Below, in pieces: positions 1 to 31,300 of a stretch of 64,000 nt of DNA. The position numbers and the translations under genes were made by a program. The notes beneath the pieces were generated by a model. The model was given only the letters and a program-made list of their open reading frames with translations. It had not been told where the DNA came from and did not search any database. Positions within the stretch are counted from its first letter, which is position 1; every line of letters begins with the position of its first letter. The DNA is from Gavia stellata (taxonomy: Eukaryota > Chordata > Aves > Gaviiformes > Gaviidae), in assembly GCF_030936135.1 (NCBI RefSeq), contig NC_082604.1:3975001-4039000 (forward strand), written 5' to 3'.

Positions 1-19703
<19,703 letters not shown>

Positions 19704-21115
19704 CTGGACGGAGGGTGAAAGGCAGAGTGTCCAGCGCCTCTGTGTGTGGTGGTGCTGGTCCGTGGCTGAACAGAATGGAGATCCGAGCCCAGATCCATCC
19801 TGAGCTGGGATATTAACAAGCGCATGGGCTTCACTTTCCAGAGGAAAGTTCTAAAGCAATGGAGAAGGAGCCTGAGTCAGAGACTTCTTATGGCCGTAAC
19901 TGCACTGTGGCACTCGGACTCAGCAAGGGACTAGCTGTTCTGGATGGAGAATGCTACTTAGTCATGCCTTTACATGCAGTATCTATGCACCAAGTGGAGC
20001 TGAAGATACTTAGCGGGATTCCTCACCGGACAGCTGTGCCAAATACCCTGTCACACAAATGTATCTATAGCACTTCTGAGTTGGAAATGTTGGAAAGAAG
20101 TTACTGTGTATGCTGACTTAATACATGTCCTGTCTCCTGTGTTCTGTTCTTGTGGCCTAGTTCAGGCATGGGGTGAGAAGATACTGAAACGTGGACAGCT
20201 CCTAGGCAGTCTGGAGTGTTGGAACAGCTTTTAAAGAGAGTCTCCCACGGCTCTGGCAGCTCTGCCTTTCAGATAGCTCAATTCAGATCTGCTCGGATCC
20301 TGACACAGGTTTTCCAGCACTGTCATGTGAACTCTTTGTATCAGTTTCACCTGTTCTTGAGGCAATGGTCCGTTCTTCAGGACTTCTGCACCCTTTTGTT
20401 AAAATGCCCTTCAACAGCTTGGGGATCACAAAATAGGAGATTTTTAATCTTTTTATTCCGCAGGCAGTTTGGTTACTGGGTTTGAGGAGGAGAGAGAAGT
20501 TCAACTTCTGTTGTGCTGCTGTGATAAGGAATGTAGTCATACTGTGACTTCAGTACCAGAATATAGATGTTTGGTCCCTTTTTCTGTTCATCCGTCCTGT
20601 CTTGGCGGCTGTCAGTAGAACACAGGGGAGCAGTGGGGTTAAATCCCGAATCCATTGTTTTGGTGCTGGCAATTCCAGGCCACTTGCCCCCTTCTTGAGC
20701 ACATGTGCAATATTCCCGTTTGCGCTGGAGCCCTCTCTGTGCTAGGGAGCAGTGTCTTGGCTCTGTCCCTGTTGAAGCATCCAAAACCACGATGTGGCTG
20801 GGTGTGAGCTACCTGGCATAACTTTATCCAGCCAAACCTTTCCACATCGTCTGGGCCTCAAGACAAGCCACCAGCGTTTTATTGCCTTTTTATTTGCACT
20901 TTATTTTCTTCTTTCCTGATAGTGTTTTACTAAGGAAGTGTGTTCTTTGGAGGGGCTGGATTAGGGGGCAGCTGCTATAGCAGGCCTGTCTCTAACCTAG
21001 TCTTTTGTTCAGACACTTTCTGCAGAGGGGAATTAGAGTATATGGGCCAAAGTTTTTATTTATTCAGCTGCCCGTAAGAACTTGATTGTAAATAAACCTG
21101 TGTTCTGCTTTTAAA
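19704..21115 (+). other. ATG16L1: ATG16L1 3' UTR
   Basis: Non-coding sequence follows the stop codon. A canonical AATAAA at 21091-21096 is followed by tgttctgc, so cleavage is expected around 21110-21120. No convincing open frame lies within it. The downstream boundary is inferred. Confidence 0.75.
21091..21096 (+). terminator. ATG16L1: ATG16L1 polyadenylation signal AATAAA
   Basis: An exact AATAAA hexamer lies 1.39 kb after the stop codon and is followed by a T/G-rich stretch. It is the only strong candidate before the intergenic region. Confidence 0.75.
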
Positions 21116-24100
21116 ACCCCACAAGGCTCAGATTCATTTATTTGTGTGTCTATGTGCGAGATCTTGTTCTGAATGAGCGAAGAGGGGAACCTGAAATGGG
21201 TTTTTTCTGTGCTATGTTTTCCTGATGAATTGTGGATTTGTGTTCAGCCGCATTGTGGGATTTGGTGTAGAGGGGGAAAGAGGATAATGCTCTTAGTTTG
21301 AAGCTGGGCATCCTGCAGATACAACCTGGTCTTGCCCTGTCTCAGGAATACTGCCTTGAGACTGAAGGAAATCTTACCACGCTGACCAAGTGCCTCTGTC
21401 CTTGAAAGAATGATGTATTCTTGGATGTTTTGGATAAATTACTGAATTGAGGAAATTAGTATCTCCTATTTCGGACACTGCTGAAAATAGAAGGCTTTTT
21501 CTGCTGTGATACTTCGACTGCTACCTTGTTAAGTTTTTAAGTTGGTAATAGGAGTTGCACGTTTCTTTACAAACACGAAAACCCTTGTTGAAGATAATGC
21601 TCTGGTTCCTACTTCAGAGTAATGAAGCAAAGCCTTCAGCTGTTTAATGTACAAATTTCATACATAACTAAGAGCCGTCACTGACCACCCTCCTCTTTTC
21701 ATAAGAAAAGAAGCCTTCTGTGCAGCTCTTGGAATTGAGAACTGTAGCAAAAATGAAAAGATTCACATTGGCATTCTGAAGCATTTCTACAGGCAAGAAA
21801 TTTTTTCTTCTGCCTGTTGCTGTGGCAGAAGGTCCTTCTTGAAAAGGCACCTACCAAGAGTCCAGGTGACCTTGGTTACTGCGGAAAAGCAGATCACTAA
21901 ATGACGAGTCAGCGTGATGAAGGATTACTGGAAGATTAACGTAATAAAAACTCTGCAGGCTGTGCTGAGGAGGATCAGAATGGGGTTAGGATGTTTATAA
22001 TTTCGGCTGCTATACTTGTGTTTTTCTACAACATGGACACAGATCTTACACAAAGGGCTTTGTTTTGCCTGTTGATGCTGTTATGAAGTAGGTTAATAAT
22101 GCTTGAGCATAATGGCTAGCTAGCTAAGACCTTAAGCATTTTAGATTAAAATTCCTTAGGACAAAGGTATGTAGGAAATTTTAGTGACCAATTTTAGCTT
22201 TTTTTGCTATAGTTTATTTATTTACTTCTGTTGCCCCCTTTTCTGCTTCAACCTGCAGAGGGAAGGAGAGAAAATGAAGATACCTGCTGTGCAGAGGTGG
22301 CTGTCGCACTGTTTCTCTGCTAAAGGTGGAGCTGCCCTTCAGGTGGTTTTGGAGGGTGGGGTAGGCATCTTTCTCAGGACATAAGGGTGCATTGGGAAGC
22401 AGGTGTCATGGAGAAGCTGCTTCCAAGCTCCCCTGAAGATGTTTGCAATGGCACATGTACCCACACCTCCCAGGCCCTCACAGGGGTAGCAGGTATAACA
22501 GGAATGCTCATTCCTCTCCTGAAGGACTAATAATCCTGCAGCGGCAGCAGCACAAACTTTCAACAAAACCAGCTTTCTCATTTTTGCTTTTGCACTGTGT
22601 GACTGAAGAGAACATGTTGATTGTGTGGGTTAATTTCTAGGGTCTCTTTCCTACTTCCTACAACCAACATCTGGCTTTCCTTCCGCAACACAGGCACATG
22701 TGAATTTGTGTGTTTTAGGGCTGGCTGGTTTGTGTTTGCCAGAGTTGATTAAACAGAGTAGTGATTAAGTTCTCCAAATAATCCACCTCCAGCTAATAAA
22801 ATGTTGCTGGAATTTGGAAAACACTGAAAGAGTTGAGGAACACTGGTTCTGTGTTCATTTTTTGGAATAATTTGTGTACCCAGGCCACTGTATTCAGGCA
22901 GATGTTGGTGATTGTTTGCAAAAAGCAAGCTTGATTTGTGGACTGCAAGATTGCCCGAGATGGAGGGTGCTGTTCAGGCTGGCAAGTGGAGAGGATATCA
23001 TGTGATCTTTCTAATCAAACTAACAGATGCAACCCAGAGGAAAGTTACAGCTGTTTATGCAGCTTGCAAGCCAAAAATTACACATATTTTTGTGCATAAT
23101 ATCAAGACCAAATTCACGGTGGGGAAAAAAGCTATTCTTGGGACTTTCATGAACAGAAAAGCTAAATTGATTGAAATCTCTGTTCATATGTCTTACATCT
23201 TGGATGTTGTGCTTTGCTCTATAAGTAAATTAAGGAGGGGAGGTATAGCAGCTAGCAACATACTGGTTTGTATCAGCATGCCAGTGGGATGTTGGTGGAG
23301 AAATAATAGATAAACTCCGTAGTGATTATGAGAATAAGACATTGTTCTCAATGTTTGGTAGTCCTTCATAATGGCATCTATTTATAGAGACTTGGTTTGG
23401 TGTTTTATAAACTCCCGTTTTCATAAATGGCTCTTGTCTGTTCAGCTTCTTATCAGGTTGGATGACTTGCAACCCTAGGAAGGAGAAGATAAGAGAAAGA
23501 GCTTTAGAATAAAGCAGCTTTCAGTAACCATCCTGTTCTATGTAAGTCTGTAGTCTTTACAAAGCATGTGAGTATGACATTGTAGACCTCTTCATTGACT
23601 ATCTGAGCTTCCTTAGGTAATGCTTTATGTTGCTGACTTAACCACTTTCTAGTTGAATCTTAGCCTAGGTACAATATTTGCTCTTGGAGGGGTATTAATT
23701 CTTGAAATCCTGGATGGACGCAATTAGAGACGTGCTTTTAAATCCCCTACAAATTGTATTCCTTCTTTGCTAAGAGGTTAGTGATTACCTCTGGTAGATG
23801 CGAAGAAGCATAGGACACGACTGCGTGGAAAATTCATCTTTCTTCAGTAGTTTAGTCACATCTTTGAGTTCACGTCTTTGTCCCGTGGCAGCTCCTGTGG
23901 CATTTGGAACACAGCAAGGTATTTAATGTTATTTGATGGTATGCTTATTTGGGTCTATGGCATGAGTAGGGTGTCTGTTCAGCAACAAATACTATCCTGG
24001 ACTTGGAAAACGTACCTATACTTCATAAAAATAGAAACTATTAAATGTGTAAAGTCTGCCTCTAATCTCTACCTTACATTTTTTTCCAGCTTTGTAAGAA

Positions 24101-25176
24101 GGGAACTATTTCCTTTTTCTACAGTTTGTTGTGTGCAAATAGGCCCTAGAAACTGTTTCTACTCTTGAAACAGTTTTTAAAACGGGAAAGCAAGCAGAAA
24201 AATGGAAGGGAAGCAAACTGCAAGGACAGCCATAGGCTGTCAGACCAATAGTCTGTCTAACACAGTATGCTCTTCCACACAGGTCCAATAGGGAGAAGGG
24301 TAAGAATAGGGCACGTGTTGCACCAGCCTTTCCTGATGCTGCTCCTCAGCTTCCGAGCCTTACAGAGTTAAGGTTGCACCTGGATCATCCTGTTCAACAT
24401 CTCCCAAAAGCCTTTTCCCTGTGAATGCGTCTAATCCTGTGAATCAATTCATATTGGTAATTTTTAGAGCCTTCTTCAGCAACACACTGTACTCTTCAAT
24501 CTTGTGTTATCTGGGGAAATGCTTCACTTTATTTTGAATTTACTGTCTGATCACTTAACTGGATGCTGCTATTTTATGACTTAGGACAAAGTGAAAAACT
24601 AATCTCTCTCTGCTTCGTACCACTCAGGTTTTCTGGACATCTCTTTCTCTGGATCTCTCTTGTGTCCTTCTGGTCCTTTTTTTTTTTCTTCTTTATTTCC
24701 TGTATTTTATTCCATTATTAACGATCTTCCTTCTTATGACAGTTCAGAGCCTCTGATAACAAATCTTGAGGTACATTTTGAAAATTGAAGTACCTTGTGT
24801 TGATCAGATTACCTTTATCTGTACTTCTATAGATTTCTTCAGAAAATTACTGTCTACAACCCTCTCTGCAAAGGCCAAGCTATCCCTTCCCCTCTAGATT
24901 TTTCTATTAGTCTACTAATTTTTTAATATGAATTAAAAAGCATTCTTGGTATTTTGTATTGTTTCTGACGAGCTGTTTTTAAATAGATGTTTTTGTGTTG
25001 GTTTTTTTTTTTTGTGAGGAGCTGCTAAAATGAAAAGAAACGCACCTTCTGTGGTGCACCTGAGTATCAATTGAAATAGTCTTTGGTAAACTATACATGG
25101 GAGAAGAGTGCTTTACCCATCAAGTATAATTCCATTTTTATCTCATCCATCTATTTTCTTCTGACATCTTTCCCAG
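21116..25176. other. ATG16L1-SAG intergenic region
   Basis: About 4 kb without a supported coding gene. It contains an old antisense LINE relic (24215-24960). The SAG promoter and 5' non-coding exon should lie here by analogy with mammals, where the first SAG exon is non-coding, but no TATA-box, donor and exon combination is clear enough to mark. A 133-codon open frame at 22912-23313 matches nothing I recognise. Confidence 0.6.
24215..24960 (-). mobile_element. Highly decayed LINE relic (CR1/L3-like), antisense
   Basis: The block gacagccataggctgtcaga, then ccaatagtctgtctaacaca and gtatgc (24225-24270), resembles the 'ggccata...gtcagaccaatggtccatctagcccagtatcc' block of old CR1/L3-type elements of birds and reptiles read in antisense. 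Later pieces ('tttctctggatctctcttgtgtcc' near 24645, 'gaaaattgaagtacc' near 24780) are in the order expected of an antisense RT region. Decay is heavy and the boundaries are approximate. Confidence 0.45.
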
Positions 25177-25331
25177 GGCATTTTGGGGCAGAAAAGCTTA
25201 ATCCAACCATAGTCGCATACCCATCTTTGACCATGAGCTGCCCTGAGTCTCAAAAGATGGGGACAAGTGGGAAGAACGCTAGTTCTCCTCATAAACAAGT
25301 TATCTTCAAAAAAAGCACCCGTGACAAAGCT
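25177..25331 (+). CDS. SAG: SAG first coding exon (ATG at 25233)
   Basis: The acceptor tttcccag at 25176 opens an exon with 56 nt of 5' UTR and ATG at 25233 in the context tttgaccATGA. It encodes [20 protein letters not shown] and then [13 protein letters not shown]. An in-frame upstream ATG at 25083 lies before the acceptor, so it is intronic. The N-terminus is eight residues longer than human. The donor is gtaagt. Confidence 0.9.
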
Positions 25332-28300
25332 GTAAGTACCATAATGATGGGTTTATATAGGTATGAGTTTTACTTGTAGTCAGACTGCAGACTTATTAGA
25401 AAGCTCTTTCCTGTCCCCTTCATTTTTTTTCTGAAGAAGGACCGTGAACGGTATTTAGTGCTAAGTCTGAGGAGATGATGTAAACAGAGTTTATGGGGCA
25501 AGCTTCTCATATATATGAGGGGAAGGCAACTCTACTCTTACTCCTCCTGGGTTGTACTCTGCTGATAAATGTTTAAAACAAAGCTGATTCATTGTCTTTC
25601 CAACCTGATGGTACCAAAAATCTTTAAATCTATAGTTCTTTGTCCCATGCACAAGAATTTATGTTGTACTTTTGGGAGCTGGTCTACATTGGGTCTTCAA
25701 TTCTGGCATCCTGAAGCATGTGAATAATGCTGTTGAGTCTGGTGAAGATTGCTGGGAAAAAAAATCTGTTTAAAATGGAATTGTTCTGATCTCTACAAGA
25801 TTTATAGCTCTCTGCTGTTGTTCCGCCACCCCCCCCACCCCCCCCCACCCCACCCCCCCCCCCCCCCGCAACATACAACCACGCAACCATCAGCACTTTG
25901 TAGTCCAACCATGGTCATCTTCTCCCTATAGCTGACCATCTACCTGGGAAAGCGGGACTTCATTGACAACACAGGGAATGTGGAACCTGTAGGTAAGTCC
26001 ACAAGGATATGTGCTGCCCTTCCTGCTCTCTCAACCCTGATTATCCTCTGTTAATATTTTCTTTTTTTTTCTGTCTTTCAGATGGTGTTGTATTGGTGGA
26101 TCCTGCAGTTATCAAGGGGAAAAAAGGTTTGAGGTTTTATGCAACATATGTTTCAGAGATTGTTAGTCCTCTTTTGAAGTGAAATGCTGAGCTAGAACCT
26201 TTTTTCTTGTTTAAAGGGTACACATCAACTATCTTCCCCAGTGAATGGGCTTCTTACTCAGTGTAATGTATGTTCTTACATGTGGTGTGAATACTTACTG
26301 GGTTATACAACAGTGTTGAAATGGACTTCCCTGACTCTATAGTGCAGGAGGATTTTACATCCCACCCTGGCTGTGTTGTTAGCCTGCTGCATGCTTTACC
26401 CATCATGTGCTTATTTCCAGTGTATGTGTCCCTGACCTGTGCTTTCCGGTATGGCCAGGAAGACATTGATGTGATTGGCCTCACCTTCCGACGGGACCTG
26501 TTCTTCTCTAGGGTCCAAGTGTACCCACCAGCTGACAAGCCAGAGTCTCTCTCCCACTTGCAGGAATCTCTGCTAAAGAAGCTGGGGAAAAATGCTTATC
26601 CCTTTTTCTTTACAGTAAGTATTTCATAAGAGCCTCTGACTGTCGTCTTGTCTGTTATTACCAGGCTGCCGAGACCTGGTGATGGACTGAAGACAGGGGT
26701 TAATAGTGAATTTGTGTCATGCAAAGTTCCAATTTTGAGTGACAGGCAATGTACCGATTTTATATTTTTTCTTACCATCCTAAGTGGTAAAGTGCAAGAA
26801 GATCGTAACTGTATGTGAAAAGTGCTTTCCTTGAAAAGGCAAGGAAACATGCAATGGCTTTATGCTGGTAACAGCCTTATAGATCCTTGTCTTCCCCAAT
26901 CCTGAGGGGCTGGAATACTTTATACTATTGCCCTAGTGCTCATAGAGGAAGCATCAAATCCTTTCTCTTTAAAAAAATTTATGGCTCAAGCAAGCAGATG
27001 AAAAGCTCTTTACCAGATGTTGTCAACAAATAAAAGCTCATTGCCAAATTCTAATTCTGACAGGATATGCTTCCAGTACTGTCAGTGACATGTCTGCCTT
27101 AGCATTCCCTAGGAAGATCCAGGTTTGAAAATCACATGCTCTGATATAGCAACAAATAAGTCTTTGAATGATTCTGCTGAATGGGTTGGTAGCTGTCATA
27201 ATGTTTTTAAGCACTTAAATACAATCTAGTGATCTTCAAACTGCTGGAGTCTCTAATGGGGTGTTAGCACTCAGCCTCCATGAGCTACTCTGCAGCCTAC
27301 CCAGCTGATGTCTGGAGTTGCTGGCCCTGCCCAGGCCAGGGGCGAATGGACACTGGCTGGTGGCTGGCCGGCCTTCATGGCTTTAGTTGTGTTTATGACA
27401 CAGAGATGCTTTGCTCAAGCTTCAAGCCCATGTGAACAGTGAGTAGCACTGCTGTAAGCTGTATTGATTATCTTGGATGGGGAGTCAGATGTTCTAGCTT
27501 CTACTCTAAGCTGTGCCTCTAGGGCTCGGTTTGATTTTTAGACCAGGTGCTTCACGTGCCTGGACTTGGTTTACTTTTCTCTCTTTTTTTTTTTTTTCTT
27601 CCCCTTTCTTGGCTATTAAAGTATTTTTGGAAGAGAAGGACTTGCTTGTATAAGGCCCGGTATATTAGGGCCTCTATCTTAGCCAGAACTTCAAAGGGTT
27701 ACTACATTACAGCGAGTGACCTGTTGTCTTCAGGATTGCTTTGTACCTTTTGTGAGCAATATGTTAATTAGAGTATCGAAGAGTTGGAAATCTTTGTAAT
27801 ATTGCTTTGGGGTATTTTTCTTTTCTTTTCTTCCTCCCACAGTTTCCAGATTACCTACCTTGCTCAGTCTGTCTGCAGCCTGCACCTCGTGATGTTGATA
27901 AGGTGAGACCAATGGGACACTTGTGCTTATCATGGTTGAGGAAAGTCATATGGAAAAAATCATGTGAATTTATTTGGCTAGCTTGAGAGCAGAATGAGGT
28001 GATACTGGAGTTTACTGTGCTATGCCACAAATGTCGGGAGCCTGACTTAAGAGCTACAAGTGTGTATCACAGACTTGGCATTTAAGTCCTCAGAATAAGA
28101 AAGGGAATCTAGTCAAATAGCAGCAAAACTAAATCTGCAATGCTTGTAGTTTCCTTAAGGGTACCACATTTGTGGGTTGGCTGCACATAAAATGATTGTA
28201 GCTGTCAGGCTGTGTGAGAGAAAAGGAGATAGAGTGCCTAAAATCTCATAGATCACTATAAATAGCATGTGTTAAGACCTGCTTCTGAATTAAAACAAAT

Positions 28301-31300
28301 ACAGAGAAGGGCTGGCTTGCACATGTGTGTAAACAAAACAAAAACCCTGGATTAAAAGTCACCAGATAGTGAGATGTTCTGCAAGGTTTCTGACACGATT
28401 GAAAATATTCCTTTCACACTTCACTGGATCCTTCTCTGAACAGCTAAGCTAGACTAACGACTGGGCAAGGTGGGATGCAGGTTGTAGAATCTAGTGCCGC
28501 AAGGATAAACTGTGGATTTTTGCCAAGGAATGACATTCTAGCAAAAATTCCCATATTGCTCTGTTGAGAGTTATCTGGGACTCGCACAGTTGTCCCATGG
28601 CAGTACAAACCCATTAAAGCAAAGGTCAGCTTGGCCTGATCAGCCCTTAGACATTGGGAAGTAAGAAGGTTGACCCTAAATCAGGTACTGGCTTTACAAA
28701 GCCATTCAGAAATTCAGTTCAGAAACCCAAGTTGGACTGGAGAGCCTTGCAGGCTACAGGCTACATAACCTGTAGCGTGCTGTGACCTCTACAGCACTGC
28801 TCTCACAGAAGGCCTTTTAGGAGTAGGGATGTCATCTGTCAAAGGCTTGGAACTAAGCCTCATGTATGAGAAGCATCATGAAACAGGTGGATGCTGCCAC
28901 AGCAGTTGGCAGGGATCTATTACAATGGTAGGAGGCCAGAAGAATTTGCAGCTGGCAGGAATCTGCCAATTTCTGGTGTATAAAAAGATATTTAAACATC
29001 TGCAGATGTTCTTGGCTTCTGACACTGGTTTCACAGCTGTCTTCTCTCTCTCTGGCAGAGCTGTGGGGTGGACTTTGAGGTGAAAGCTTTCTCAACAGAG
29101 AATGTGGAAGAGAGAATTCATAAAAGGTAACAGAACGTGTGTGTGTCTGTCTTCAGCTTTGCCCTTCTTAAAGGGGGTGGGAGGTTCAGTAATGCACCTT
29201 AGTTGATTGTTCAGATTTGCCCCACTTGTCATTGGGCTTCTTCGGTGTAAGCACGCGTGAATACAGAACTCCTGCCTCTGCCAAGCACAAAGTACCACCA
29301 TGTTGTCCTCTGCTGCTTCCCAGGAACTCTGCACGTCTGCTGATCCGTAAGGTTCAATATGCTCCAGAAAAGCCAGGACCCCAACCTTGTGCGGAGACCA
29401 CCTGGCAGTTCTTCATGTCCAACAAGCCGTTGCACTTGAAAGCGTGCCTCAGTAAAGAGGTGAGGAGTTTGCTCCGGGGCTGTGGACATCATAGTATTGA
29501 CGTGCCAATATGCATTTTGCTGCCCAAAGCAGCTACTTCATGTGTTACTCAGTCTCAGCTGAGATTGACTTGGCCCAGCACTCAAGGGCTCTAATGTAAT
29601 TTCTGTCAGTAGCTACTGTTAGGGGGTGCTGAGACCCCATTACAAGACTCATTTGTGGCTAAATAAGTCATTGAAAGAAGGGTCATGGATCATTGGGAAG
29701 GGTCATCTTGCCTTATCTGGCCTCTGTGAGATTTAATCTGGGGGCATTAGAGGGGTTTAGGGCTTGGGAGAAGCCTCCTGGCAGGATTCCTGAGCATGAA
29801 ATTCCTTCTAGGTGTACTACCATGGTGAGCCCATTCCAGTCACTATCACTATCACCAACAGCACAGAGAAAACAGTGAAGAAGATCAAAGCCCAGGGTAT
29901 GTTTTTACTGCTGCTTGGGATTCTTTGAGGGCTAGAAGACTGAATGGTGGGAGGGCTGAAAGAGAGCCAGAATTTAGTGCTTGCAACAGCTTAAGCAGGC
30001 AGTGTGGGACAAGTCAGGAATTTGTCCCTCCACCCTGTCTGTTTCTCTGTTTCTTTGCTGTTCATCAAGTGAAACACTGCAGCCTTTTTCCTGACTCTCA
30101 TTGTTACTTGTGTGGCTTAATTTCAGGCACCAGTATGTATCCCACAACAGTAAACAGAAAGGGTCTGGCACCTGCAGCGGGCAAGGCAGGTGCTGTGGGG
30201 AAAAATGCGCCTCTTTTGGGAGGCCGGTGGGAAGGGCTCCCCTGTCAATGTGATGTTCCTGCTAACTGTGAATATGCCTAGGTTGCATACAATTTTGCCT
30301 GGGGTTTCAGAAACATCTGGCAATGTGAGAAACAGCCGCTCTGCCAGCGATGGTGTAATTCCTCCTGCGGAAGCTGAGGGCAGGGGCTGAATTTCAGAGG
30401 AGTTTCAGTACTGTGCCTGTGTTTTATTTGTGGCACTGCATGTTTTCATCCCACAAGCCACATTGCATTTGGACCTGTGGAAGACAGTCTGAGAGACAAA
30501 GGATGAGAAGGAGAAGGGAAGGCAAGGAGCAAAGGAGGTTGCTGAGGTTTTTACAAAACTCTATATTAGAGAAAGTCAATTCAGTGCTGGTCTTGGATGC
30601 ACTGTCTAGTTATTCCCAAATATTTTTAGGCTGACACACTTCTGTCAGGCGTAAAAAGACCTTGTTGATCCCCAAATTCTCTCTTCATCAGTGTTTCAGT
30701 CAGAATTACCCTATGGGTTTTTTGGTGTCTGATTGGAGAATATAAACCATTTATTATCACAGGCTCTTGACTGCAGTTTGGTATCCAGTCTGCTCGATGA
30801 TGGTGTCTCCTGAATGCAAATGCATTGGCTATAGATACACAAGAGATGCCAGTGACCAGAGATAAAAGCGGACATGCTTAGAGAAGAAGAGGGAGGTCTT
30901 TATAATGGGAAGAGCCGGCTCCCAGGGGAAACTGGGTTATTGACTTTTTCTCATCTCCAAATCAAGACTGGATGCCTTTCAGGGAAGATAGTCTTTGGCC
31001 ATTTGTGTGCTGTTGGTCTCTATCGAGGTCAGGCTGTCTGTCCTGATGGTCCCTTCAGGCTCTAAATGGACGGGTTTTCCTGCTGTCCTCATTATGTCTT
31101 CCATTCCTGAGACTCGACGGGGGCAGCTATGTTGTTTCTGATGCGTATACACAACTGATTGTCTGCTTTCTCCTTTCTCACTCAGTGGAGCAGGTTGCCA
31201 ACGTGGTTTTGTACTCCAGTGACTACTATACAAAAGTGGTAGCTGCTGAGGAAGCACAGTGAGTGAATGCTCTGCTTAGCCTTTCTTGCTCCTTCACACC

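Noticed and set aside
22912..23313. 133-codon open frame in the ATG16L1-SAG intergenic region
   Set aside because: No recognisable domain, no promoter or splice context, and a length within chance expectation.
25083..25232. Upstream in-frame start for SAG at 25083
   Set aside because: It lies before the splice acceptor at 25176 and the encoded residues have no counterpart in arrestins. ATG 25233 gives the expected N-terminus.
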